A stretch of 62,138 nucleotides of DNA from Microcaldota archaeon (GTDB lineage: Archaea > Micrarchaeota > Micrarchaeia > Anstonellales > Anstonellaceae): assembly GCA_026413765.1 (NCBI GenBank), contig JAOAKI010000003.1, forward strand, positions 1-62,138, written 5' to 3'. Shown here piece by piece: positions 33,418 to 41,311 of this stretch (positions are counted from its first letter, which is position 1; each line of letters opens with the position of its first letter). The notes below the pieces were generated by a model. The model saw only the letters and a program-made list of their open reading frames with translations, was not told where the DNA came from and made no database searches. Both the position numbers and the translations under genes were made by a program.

Positions 33418-33714
33418 GCGGCTGTAGTCTAGCCTGGTAGGATCTGAGCTTCCCATGCCTTTTTAGGCTGGAAAAAGCTCATGGCCCGGGTTCAAAACCC
33501 TAGGGGGCACTAAACTGACACAAGCTTCCCCCTGAGGGCTCACCCCCGAACGAAAAACAAATGTTTGGGGGTGGGGGCACTAAACTGACACAAGCTTCCC
33601 CCTGAGGGCTCACCCCCGAATGGAAAACAAATGTTTGGGGGTGTAAGGCAGGGCAAGGTTTCCTCTGCCAACTAATCATTGAAGCTACATGAATGGAAAA
33701 TCCCGGCAGCCGCA
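33418..33714 (+). tRNA. tRNA-Gly(CCC) with two introns, 20 nt (anticodon loop) and 204 nt (T-loop)
   Basis: GCGGCTG pairs with CAGCCGC before discriminator A. The first intron is 33456-33475 at 37/38: TTCC pairs with GGAA, bulges CA^T and AA^A, inner helix GCC/GGC, a proper BHB. The anticodon is CCC. The second intron is 33497-33700 at 59/60. Here TTCA pairs with TGGA through a G-U pair, keeping the same bulges as the other Gly genes. It contains two 70-bp repeats. A T7 run follows. All three Gly isoacceptors in the window therefore share this T-loop insertion. Confidence 0.9.
33504..33643 (+). repeat. Two 70-bp tandem repeats inside the tRNA-Gly(CCC) intron
   Basis: The copies start at 33504 and 33574. 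They differ from each other at two adjacent positions (GAACGAAAAAC against GAATGGAAAAC) and carry the same hairpins and boundary CCCTAGG as the other Gly introns. The first copy has GAACG, the form seen in the tRNA-Val arrays, which links the two subtypes. Confidence 0.93.
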
Positions 33715-33730
33715 CTTTTTTTCGAAAAAA

Positions 33731-33910
33731 TTAGAGCTCTTTGAATTGCTTTCGCTTTTGGATGTTTCCCCAGCAGTCTTTGCAAATAACAAAGCGGGAT
33801 GCTTTTTTCACTCTCTTTGCGGATTTTTTGCACGACTCGCAAATTTTTTTCGAGCAGTAATTGCAAACCTCGACCATATAGCATTGCTTCGAACAGCGTT
33901 CGCAAATCAA
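33731..33910 (-). CDS. Small multi-zinc-finger protein
   Basis: Protein of 59 aa with regularly spaced cysteines: ICERCSKQC, VCNYCSKKICESC and ICKDCWG, enough for two zinc sites in a treble-clef or RING-like arrangement, then a basic tail. A TTG start follows GGTGATTTT, and TTTATATCGA lies just upstream as a TATA. A longer open frame in another phase (33672-33905) covers the same bases but runs into the tRNA and lacks this pattern. Nucleic-acid or protein binding is likely; partner unknown. Confidence 0.65.
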   Translation of the reverse strand: MICERCSKQCYMVEVCNYCSKKICESCKKSAKRVKKASRFVICKDCWGNIQKRKQFKEL

Positions 33911-33955
33911 AAAATCACCTGTGCAGCTCGATATAAATAGAAAGGAATAAATATA

Positions 33956-36900
33956 TTATTTTGAGGTGCCGCTCTTTTCAAGCGATATTGAGATTTTTGT
34001 GTCTTGTATTTCCCATTCCTTTGAAAACTGCGTCCTTTTGGATTGGAAGAGAATCTCAACTGCATTCACTTGCTTTGAAAGCTGCCCGATGTGCGCGCGC
34101 AGAATGCTTTCAAGCTCTTTGTCGCCGACCTGCAAGTAAAGCATGATTTTGTCTGTTTCTACCAGCTGCGCCTGCTTGCGCATCAGCTGAATGCGCCTTG
34201 CCACCTCCCGCACCATTGCTTCCTCGTAAAGATGCTTTTTGATTTTCGTGTCCAAGTACAGCACGCCGCCATCAAAGCGCGCAATCGAGAATCCTGCGGC
34301 AGTCTCATGAATCTCAAGCATTTCTTTTTCTATCTCAAACTTTCCGCCCAACAAGAATGGCTTGCTTTGCGTGGCAAACCAATCAGCAAGCTCTTTTGCG
34401 TCTGCTTTTTCCAGCAAAGAAAGGACCAGGCTGGTTTCTTTCTTGAATTTTGCCCCAATTTTTGTCTTGTTGAAAGAAACCTGAATGGAAGTTTTCGGCT
34501 GCCGATCCGCTTCTACTGCAGTTATCTTTCTTATATTGCCAAGCCCCTTGATGATCTCGGAGGTATGCTCGATAGCAGACAAAACTTCAGTAGAGGACGA
34601 GACGATTTTGGCTTCTTCAAGCGGCCAGCGGAGAGGTATGCCTGCTTTCTGCCTCGCAGCAGAAATTGCTGCGGCAATTTGCCTTGCCAGGCTAAACCTT
34701 TGCTCAAGAACCGCGTCTTGAAGCTCTTTTTTTGCCGCCGGCCATTCAAACAGGCTTATTGAAGCCTTTTCTTCATATTTTCGGTAGAAAGACTGGTAGA
34801 TGCTTTCTGAGATGAATGGCGCAATTGGGGAAAGCAAGATTGTGGCGTCAAGAATTGTTGTGTACAATACATTCAGCGCAACGCATTCGCTGCCTTCCTC
34901 ATCGATTCTTTGCTTTGCAAGCTTCATGTAAAACCTACTTACATCCTCAAGCAGGAATTCCCTTATCGCCTTTGCGGCAATATGCGGCTGGTAAGACTCG
35001 AAAGCTTCCTGGCAAGCAACGATCGTGCTCGAAAGCCTCGAAAGGAGCCACCTGTCTTCCAGCAAAAGCTTTTTTGCGTCAATTTTTGGCTTTGAGCTTT
35101 TGAGGTAGAATCTGGAAAGGAAAACGCCTAGGTTGTAGATTGTCCCTAAAGTGCGGTGCGCCTCTTTTATTTCGTTCCAGTTGAAGCGCAAGTCGTCCCA
35201 GACAGTATTGGAAAGCGCCCAAAGCCTAAATGTATCAGCGCCGTATTTGTCAACAATATCCTCAAGCGGGACGAAATTCCCAAGCGATTTGCTCATCTTT
35301 TCTCCTTTTTCGTCAACAAAAAAGCCATGCATGAGGACTGCTTTGTAAGGAATCTCTCCATTCAAAACTACGCCCGATCCGAGAAGGGAATAAAACCAGC
35401 CGCGAGTCTGGTCTTTGCCTTCGACTATGAAATCAGTCCGTGCAAACGACGGGTTTGTCCTCTCTTGCTTTGACAAAGATGCCCATACTGCGTTGCCAGA
35501 ATCAAACCACACGTCCAGAATATCTGGGATGCGATGAGCAAACGAGCCGCATTTTTCGCACTTCAGCTTGATTTTGTCTATATATGGCCGATGCAGCTCT
35601 TGGAGCGGCGGCAGCTCTTCCTTGGATCCGATCAGCTTTATGTGCTTGCATTTGTCGCATCTCCAGATTGGAAGAGGTATGCCCCAATAGCGCTGCCTGC
35701 TGATGCACCAGTCAGGTGCGCCGGAGACAAACTCTTTGAATCTTGTTTTTGCAAACGGCGGATGCCATTCGCAATTTTCAATTTCAGAAAGCATCTTTTC
35801 TTTGAGCTTTGTAATCGAAATGAACCATTGGTTGGTCGCAATGAAAATGAGCGGGGTCTTGCATCTCCAGCAATGCGGATAGCGGTGGACAACCGAGGAG
35901 GAATGCACAAGCGCGCCGCATTTCTTCAAATCCTCAATCACGAGTGCGGAGGCTTCCCTCACGTCAATTCCGACATAGTCGCCTGCCTCTTTGGTGAACT
36001 TGCCAGAAGAGTCCACAGGGGAAAAAATTTCAATGCCAAAACGCTTGCCGATAATGAAGTCCTCTGGACCGTGTCCTGGTGCGCAGTGCACAAGCCCGCT
36101 TCCATCCTCCAAGCTGACAAACTCGTCAGAAAGCACAACTTGGCGCGGATATTCTTTTTTGATTTTGTGCTGCAGCGGATGGGCGTATTTTTCTTTTTCA
36201 AGCTTCTTGCCTGAAAGCTCGCCCAATATTGTGGCAGACTTGCCAGTAAGCTCAAGAAAGTGCTCCAGCCTTTCTTTGGCAAGGATCCACACTTCGTCCT
36301 CTACTTTCACTTTGACATACGTGAAGATAGGGTGAGCCATTATGGCCATATTTGATATCAGCGTCCATGGGGTAGTGGTCCATATGATGAAATATTCGCC
36401 AGGATTGGAAAGCGACTTGAATTTCACATAAATTGACGGGTCTTTCTGCTCACCGTACTCAAGCTCGTAGTTTGCAAGCGTAGTTTCGCATCTGCTGCAA
36501 TATGGCACAACATACAGGCCCTCGTGAAGAAGCCCTTTTTTGTAAGCTGCTTCAAGAGTTTTCCAGGAAGCCTCAATGTAATCGTCAGTATAAGTGATGT
36601 ATGGATTGTCGAAATCCATCCAAACGCCGCACCTTATGAATTGTTGCGAAATAATACCTATGTACTGGGTGGCAAATGCTTTGCATTTTTGAATGAAAGC
36701 TTCAACGCCCAGCTCTTCGATTTGGCGCTTGTTTGAGATGTTGAGGGTCTGCTCGACTTTCACTTCGATTGGCAAGCCGTGCGTGTCGTAGCCTGGTTGA
36801 GATCTGACTGCAAATCCCCTGAATCGCTTGTATCGGCAGATTGCATCTTTGATGACTTTGTTCCAAGCTGTTCCTGGGTGGATCTGCCCTGTAGCATATG

Positions 36901-37021
36901 GTGGCCCATCGCAGAAATAGAACACCTTTCCGCCGCTGCGCGCTTTCTTTACTTGCTCGTAGATTTTCTGGCTTTCCCAGAATTCAAGTATTTTGCGCTC
37001 TAACTCCACTTGGTTGTGCAA
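33956..37021 (-). CDS. ileS: Isoleucyl-tRNA synthetase
   Basis: Protein of 1021 aa, full family length. The class I motifs are PPYATGQIHPGTAWNK (HIGH variant HPGT) near residue 45 and KGEKMSKSLGN around 590. The editing domain with GSGLVHCAPGHGPEDF is present, as is the zinc-type C-x2-C pair in WRCDKC and LKCEKCG. The archaeal/eukaryal type is indicated by the C-terminal region. A 101-aa membrane protein is encoded 6 bp upstream on the same strand. Confidence 0.95.
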   Translation of the reverse strand: MHNQVELERKILEFWESQKIYEQVKKARSGGKVFYFCDGPPYATGQIHPGTAWNKVIKDAICRYKRFRGFAVRSQPGYDTHGLPIEVKVEQTLNISNKRQIEELGVEAFIQKCKAFATQYIGIISQQFIRCGVWMDFDNPYITYTDDYIEASWKTLEAAYKKGLLHEGLYVVPYCSRCETTLANYELEYGEQKDPSIYVKFKSLSNPGEYFIIWTTTPWTLISNMAIMAHPIFTYVKVKVEDEVWILAKERLEHFLELTGKSATILGELSGKKLEKEKYAHPLQHKIKKEYPRQVVLSDEFVSLEDGSGLVHCAPGHGPEDFIIGKRFGIEIFSPVDSSGKFTKEAGDYVGIDVREASALVIEDLKKCGALVHSSSVVHRYPHCWRCKTPLIFIATNQWFISITKLKEKMLSEIENCEWHPPFAKTRFKEFVSGAPDWCISRQRYWGIPLPIWRCDKCKHIKLIGSKEELPPLQELHRPYIDKIKLKCEKCGSFAHRIPDILDVWFDSGNAVWASLSKQERTNPSFARTDFIVEGKDQTRGWFYSLLGSGVVLNGEIPYKAVLMHGFFVDEKGEKMSKSLGNFVPLEDIVDKYGADTFRLWALSNTVWDDLRFNWNEIKEAHRTLGTIYNLGVFLSRFYLKSSKPKIDAKKLLLEDRWLLSRLSSTIVACQEAFESYQPHIAAKAIREFLLEDVSRFYMKLAKQRIDEEGSECVALNVLYTTILDATILLSPIAPFISESIYQSFYRKYEEKASISLFEWPAAKKELQDAVLEQRFSLARQIAAAISAARQKAGIPLRWPLEEAKIVSSSTEVLSAIEHTSEIIKGLGNIRKITAVEADRQPKTSIQVSFNKTKIGAKFKKETSLVLSLLEKADAKELADWFATQSKPFLLGGKFEIEKEMLEIHETAAGFSIARFDGGVLYLDTKIKKHLYEEAMVREVARRIQLMRKQAQLVETDKIMLYLQVGDKELESILRAHIGQLSKQVNAVEILFQSKRTQFSKEWEIQDTKISISLEKSGTSK

Positions 37022-37027
37022 GCTGCA

Positions 37028-37333
37028 TCACCTGTTCAAAGCCCGGCTGGCTGCTGAAATACAAACTGAAATTGGGAGAGGCAAAAGATAAAAGGCCTCC
37101 CTCAGGCTTGCGGCAGCCACAACAAAGGCTAGGAAAAACGACAAAATACAAAGAAAGACCAAAAAGGCTGAAGGGCTTTTGATGCCTGCTTGCTGCAAAA
37201 AAGAGATTGCATGAGACCCAATGTAAGACAGGCAGACAAGAAAAACGACAGTCGGAAGATGAGGCTGGCCAAAAAAGAACGCCGCAGATAGCGTGGCTGA
37301 GATGGCGTAAAAAGCCAGTTCAAAAGGCCGCAT
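37028..37333 (-). CDS. Small membrane protein of unknown family
   Basis: Protein of 101 aa with three or four hydrophobic segments and almost no loops, ending ISAASRALNR. Its stop is 6 bp from the ileS start, and the same-strand position suggests co-transcription with ileS. No family recognised. Confidence 0.5.
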   Translation of the reverse strand: MRPFELAFYAISATLSAAFFFGQPHLPTVVFLVCLSYIGSHAISFLQQAGIKSPSAFLVFLCILSFFLAFVVAAASLREAFYLLPLPISVCISAASRALNR

Positions 37334-37362
37334 AACAACCTTTGCTTATCTGAAAGCCTAAC

Positions 37363-37374
37363 CTATATAAGTAT
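37363..37374 (+). promoter_or_regulatory. TATA box of rfcS
   Basis: CTATATAAGTAT lies 22-33 bp before the ATG at 37396, predicting a nearly leaderless transcript. It sits in a divergent intergenic region of about 60 bp shared with the small membrane protein. Confidence 0.55.
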
Positions 37375-37395
37375 TTACAGTCGCAACTGATAAAC

Positions 37396-38358
37396 ATGGC
37401 AGAGGATGGCTCTTTCATGCCGTGGACAGAGAAATACAGGCCTTCAAGCTTGAAAGAAATTGTAGGGCAAGAAGAGGTAATTTCCATTCTGAAAGCCTAT
37501 GTCAAAGAGAAAAACATGCCGAACCTGCTTTTTGCAGGGCCTCCTGGCGTTGGGAAGACCACTGCCGCACTTGCGCTTGCAAGAGATTTGTATGGTGAGC
37601 AATACAAGGAGAACATATTGGAACTGAATGCGTCTGATGAGCGTGGAATAGACGTGGTGAGAGGGAAAATAAAGGATTTTGCCCGCACAGTTTCGCTGGG
37701 AGAAGTGCCATTCAAGATAATTTTCCTTGACGAGGCAGACTCGCTCACAGCAGAAGCCCAAAATGCCTTGAGAAGGACGATGGAGCTTTATGTGAACATC
37801 ACAAGGTTCATCCTTTCGGCAAATTATTCCTCAAAGATAATAGAGCCTATCCAGTCAAGGTGCTCGGTGTTTAGGTTCCGACCTCTGACTGAGCAGGAAT
37901 GCAAAGAGATGATTGAAAGGGTTGCTGGCAAAGAAGGGCTAAAGCTGGACCAAAAGGCGATCGAGGCCCTCATCTATGTTTCAGAAGGAGACATGCGCAA
38001 AGCGCTAAATGCACTGCAGGCTGCTTCCTTGCACTCAAAGCACATAACTGCGGATGCGGTGTACAAATCTGCAAGCAGGGCAGAGCCGCAAGAGATAAAA
38101 GAAATGATGGAATTGGCGCTAAACAGAAAATATCTCCAAGCAAAAGAGAAGCTGCACAAGCTTATGATCGAATATGGCATGTCTGGAGAAGACATATTGC
38201 TTCAGATGTACAGGACGGTGGATATGCTTTCTGTGAGCGAAAGGCAAAAGGTTGCAATCATTGACAAGATTGGCGAATACAATTTCAGGATGGTGGAAGG
38301 CGCAAACGAGATGCTGCAAATCGAAGCGTTGCTTGCCCAGCTTCTTTTAATAAAGTAG
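37396..38358 (+). CDS. rfcS: Replication factor C small subunit
   Basis: Protein of 320 aa. RFC boxes in order: PWTEKYRPSSLKEIVGQ, Walker A FAGPPGVGKTT, NASDERGIDVVR, Walker B IIFLDEADSLT, and sensor/arginine-finger SRCSVFRF. It forms the clamp-loader core that places PCNA at primer ends. The large subunit is not in the window. The length matches archaeal small subunits without an intein. Confidence 0.95.
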   Translation: MAEDGSFMPWTEKYRPSSLKEIVGQEEVISILKAYVKEKNMPNLLFAGPPGVGKTTAALALARDLYGEQYKENILELNASDERGIDVVRGKIKDFARTVSLGEVPFKIIFLDEADSLTAEAQNALRRTMELYVNITRFILSANYSSKIIEPIQSRCSVFRFRPLTEQECKEMIERVAGKEGLKLDQKAIEALIYVSEGDMRKALNALQAASLHSKHITADAVYKSASRAEPQEIKEMMELALNRKYLQAKEKLHKLMIEYGMSGEDILLQMYRTVDMLSVSERQKVAIIDKIGEYNFRMVEGANEMLQIEALLAQLLLIK

Positions 38359-38375
38359 CCGGATTTTGATACAAA

Positions 38376-38579
38376 GATATAAATATGCTTATCAACAAAA
38401 AGCGGTTGGTATGGCAGGAAATGAAAAATGCGCACATCTTTTTCTTCTGCCTACGCTAATTGCTAGGTCCTGTTTTATTATCGGCTATTAGCTTTCGGGC
38501 TTGTGCGGTTTGGCAAGCTGCATTTGCCCCCGGATTTTCAAATCATGAGCGCACAAAGCGCTCATAAAGGTGATAGTCT
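38376..38579 (+). other. Promoter and long leader upstream of the HTH gene
   Basis: GATATAAATAT at 38376-38386 is a strong TATA-like site, about 190 bp before the HTH gene start. No convincing coding region lies between; a 26-codon open frame from 38411 is weak. The stretch may be a long 5' leader or a small RNA. It ends in a palindromic hairpin next to the ribosome binding site. Confidence 0.4.
38545..38565 (+). promoter_or_regulatory. Perfect 8-bp inverted repeat before the HTH gene
   Basis: ATGAGCGC, loop ACAAA, GCGCTCAT. It lies directly before the AAAGGTGATAG ribosome binding site of the HTH gene at 38580, so it could be an operator for autoregulation or an RNA hairpin limiting translation. 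Confidence 0.5.
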
Positions 38580-38813
38580 ATGCGAAAATTAATATTGAGA
38601 AAAAATGGAGGAAGACCTAAAAAGATGAATGATGAGCAGGTTGCTACTGCGCTTGACCTTTATTTTGTCGAAGGGATGCCCATAAGGGAAGTTGCCGATG
38701 TTTTGGGCGTATCCCACATGACTGTGTGGAGGCTGATTGCAAAAAGCGAGCCGCCAAAAGGAAGTGATTTGTATGAGAAAAATGAGGGCAACTATAAGGT
38801 ATTGGCTAAATAA
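38580..38813 (+). CDS. Small helix-turn-helix protein (resolvase-type HTH)
   Basis: Protein of 77 aa. GRPKKMNDEQVATALDLYF then EGMPIREVADVLGVSHMTVW is a homeodomain-like HTH as found at the C-terminus of serine recombinases and in small transcription regulators. GRPKK is a typical AT-hook or minor-groove-contact arm. No catalytic domain is attached. The palindrome just upstream is a natural candidate operator. Confidence 0.65.
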   Translation: MRKLILRKNGGRPKKMNDEQVATALDLYFVEGMPIREVADVLGVSHMTVWRLIAKSEPPKGSDLYEKNEGNYKVLAK

Positions 38814-38822
38814 CCTTGCAGG

Positions 38823-39878
38823 CTAGTCTATCCTAAAGCGCAAAAGAGCAGCAAACCCGCCGAAGCCGGCAAGCTCCCTGCCGCCGTCTGACTGGGAGGA
38901 AAAAACGGTGATTTTTGCTCCTTTTTTTTCTGCCTCTTGCACAATAGCAGCAACCTCCTTGTTGGTCCGCAGCAGCTCGTCAGTGACCATCAAAACCTCT
39001 ACCGCAGAGGAAGAAACCGCTTGCTTTAGCTGCTGAATGCCATATGCCGCAAGCCCAGAATCCTTCCGGATTTCGGCTGCAAATTTTCCCATCAGCTCAA
39101 GCTCGGCTGCTGCCCTCTCTTGGGAAACAATATTGGAGATTTTTCCGCTGCGCAAAAGCTCATTTATCCCGCTTCTTTCCGCATAGGAGCAGTGCTCAAG
39201 CACGAGCTTTTTTGAAAGCTCTGGGCTTTTTTGCTTTGCGAATTTGATGAAATTTTCTGCACCAAAACCAGGGCCCGCAACGACAATCTTTGAAACAGGG
39301 GAATTCTGGAGCTTGGACAGTATCTTTTCAAAAAATGAGGCCTTTTTTTGCTCAAAATCATCGCTGCGCTTGCTTGCAGAATTCTCAATCTCAAGCTCGT
39401 ACTCCACTCCATACCCCCGCAGAGTCGCGTAGATTGCTTTGTTTTCGTCCATCGCAACAATGCCTATCCTTGGCCTTTTGCTTTCTGCAACTGCCTGCTT
39501 GATGCGCGAAAGATGGTGCGGCTCCCATTTTTCTTTTATTATTGTGACAGGAAATCCTGGCTCGATGTCAATCGTATGATAAGAGCCGACTTGGACAAAC
39601 TCCTCTGGTGTGCCGCTTTCGATTTTTCCAGTGACGCGGAGCCTGCTTGAGAACTTTGAGAAGTCGATCTTTTCTGCAGCCAGCTTGATCGTCACTTGCT
39701 TTTTTTCACCTGCATCGCCTTCCGATGCTTTAAAGCGCCGGAAGGACTTTGCGATGACTTTGTCTGAAGGCTGCAAAATCCTTTCGATATGCCACAGATC
39801 CTCCTCGTTCTCAGGGATAAGGACGATCGAGCCTTCTTTTGTGTCTTGCTTGCCTATTCTCATGGAAAAAAATTGCAT
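38823..39878 (-). CDS. pelA: Pelota (aPelota), ribosome rescue factor
   Basis: Protein of 351 aa of the eRF1/Pelota family. The N-terminal Lsm-like domain begins GSIVLIPENEEDLWHIERIL, the central domain contains KIVVAGPGFGAENFIKFAK, and the C-terminal domain ends in a typical FGGFAALLRFRID. No GGQ motif is present, as expected for Pelota, which splits stalled ribosomes with ABCE1. An in-frame ATG at 39863 (MRIGKQDTKEG) fits the family start equally well. ABCE1 is encoded 1.4 kb upstream on the opposite strand. Confidence 0.9.
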   Translation of the reverse strand: MQFFSMRIGKQDTKEGSIVLIPENEEDLWHIERILQPSDKVIAKSFRRFKASEGDAGEKKQVTIKLAAEKIDFSKFSSRLRVTGKIESGTPEEFVQVGSYHTIDIEPGFPVTIIKEKWEPHHLSRIKQAVAESKRPRIGIVAMDENKAIYATLRGYGVEYELEIENSASKRSDDFEQKKASFFEKILSKLQNSPVSKIVVAGPGFGAENFIKFAKQKSPELSKKLVLEHCSYAERSGINELLRSGKISNIVSQERAAAELELMGKFAAEIRKDSGLAAYGIQQLKQAVSSSAVEVLMVTDELLRTNKEVAAIVQEAEKKGAKITVFSSQSDGGRELAGFGGFAALLRFRID

Positions 39879-39886
39879 CGTAGGCT

Positions 39887-41218
39887 TTAAGTTGATGCCT
39901 GTCTGCCGCCGTCCCCAAGCACTGCGCCGGCCGAGCCGACAACGTCAGTGGAGTTTGAGTCAAGGCTTGCCGCCTCAAGAAGAAAGTCGGACTTCTGCTC
40001 TGCGCCGAAAATCTCCTGCATCCTGCTCTTGTGGATCTCATTGATTTTTGCGAAGTCTTTCTTCTTTGCAAGCTCAGAAATTTGCGGATCGACAAGGTCA
40101 AGCTCGTCAGTATAGCCATAAAGTGCTGAAAGGTAGATTGCCTTCTGCTTGATGATCGCAATCACTTTGCGCCGAAATATTTTTTCCTCCTCTACGATTG
40201 CTTGCTGCTTTTGCTCGCACTCATCTGCGAGCTTTTCCTTGCGCAGCAGCGAATCCCTATCCAGTTTGTTCACACCCCAGCCAAACAAGATCATTCCGCC
40301 AACATTCCAGACAAATTCCGCAAGAGGATTGATGAATTGCTTTATTTGCTGATCAAGATGTATTGTCCGCCAAGCCTGGACAAAGAATTCGACTATGCCA
40401 TTCAGCTGCCCTGTGAAGAAGAGCACTGCGCCGCTTATTGCGCCGCTTATTGCGCCAACAAGCGAGGCTTTCTTTTCAAATGACTCTTGCCGCATGTTTG
40501 CAAAAAAGCCATAAACGAACTTGCTTTTTGCTGCTTTGCTGAATACAAATGCAGCAGCCCCGATAGCCGAGGCAGCCACAAAAAAGTTGACTATTGAAGG
40601 TATCCTTTCCAGAATGAATTTGCTTTGGTGCCCAAGGTGAAGCAGATATTGCGTCAGCTGTACTGCAGCATTCCAGCCATTCGTGAACCACATCGCTGCC
40701 CCTACTCCTGCGCCCATCGCCAGAGTAATCCAGGGGTTCTTTTTGCGGATGTTTTCCCAAGGAGTAAGGACAAGGGCTTGCTTTGTGTAGCGCTGCTCGA
40801 TGTCTTTGACACGAGCTTTCCAGCTGTTTTGCCGTGAGACTAAGCCATTGACCTGCGCTTCGATAATGTTGTACATGTTCTCCATGAACGAAATGTCGTG
40901 CTTTAGCTTAGCGGCCAACTCATTTTCTTGGCCTTCTTCTTGCACCAATTTTGAGTAAAGCTGCTTTGCAAGCTTTATTCTCTCTTTCATGTTATTTATC
41001 GCCGAAAATGCAAGCTGCCTTTTTGTCTCGTTTGTGGATTCCCTCTCGAGCGCAAGGATTGCCTCAGAAACAATGTGGTTGATTTTCCATGGGGTCTCAG
41101 ACCATTTCGAGAGTGAAAGGTGCCTGCTTGCAAGCGGGTTTTGCCTTATGAACGCCCTTACTGACTCTTGTGGTTGTGGCTGATGCAAAGGAGAAGAAGA
41201 CTCCTTCATGGCGGGCAT
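39887..41218 (-). CDS. Membrane protein of unknown function between Pelota and ABCE1
   Basis: Protein of 443 aa. The first 160 residues are soluble and helical (coiled-coil-like ERIKLAKQLYSKLVQEE). Then come three or four hydrophobic segments (about 160-330; GAISGAISGAVLFF is one) and a long charged C-terminal part. The start at 41218 is chosen because GGTGATC lies just before it. It is in tandem with pelA (8 bp gap), so co-expression with a ribosome-rescue factor is likely, but no family is recognised. Confidence 0.5.
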   Translation of the reverse strand: MPAMKESSSPLHQPQPQESVRAFIRQNPLASRHLSLSKWSETPWKINHIVSEAILALERESTNETKRQLAFSAINNMKERIKLAKQLYSKLVQEEGQENELAAKLKHDISFMENMYNIIEAQVNGLVSRQNSWKARVKDIEQRYTKQALVLTPWENIRKKNPWITLAMGAGVGAAMWFTNGWNAAVQLTQYLLHLGHQSKFILERIPSIVNFFVAASAIGAAAFVFSKAAKSKFVYGFFANMRQESFEKKASLVGAISGAISGAVLFFTGQLNGIVEFFVQAWRTIHLDQQIKQFINPLAEFVWNVGGMILFGWGVNKLDRDSLLRKEKLADECEQKQQAIVEEEKIFRRKVIAIIKQKAIYLSALYGYTDELDLVDPQISELAKKKDFAKINEIHKSRMQEIFGAEQKSDFLLEAASLDSNSTDVVGSAGAVLGDGGRQAST

Positions 41219-41272
41219 GCGATCACCCCCACAACCCAATCAACACCAACTAACCAATTTATGCCACATACA

Positions 41273-41282
41273 TTATATAAGG
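41273..41282 (+). promoter_or_regulatory. TATA box of the ABCE1 gene
   Basis: TTATATAAGG lies 30-39 bp before the ATG at 41312 in the divergent region shared with the membrane protein gene. Confidence 0.5.
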
Positions 41283-41311
41283 TTATCTTCCAATTTTGAT
41301 GAAGAAAGCTT

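Noticed and set aside
38411-38491. 26-codon open frame in the HTH leader
   Set aside because: No ribosome binding site of the GGTGA type and no recognisable sequence; kept as a leader instead.
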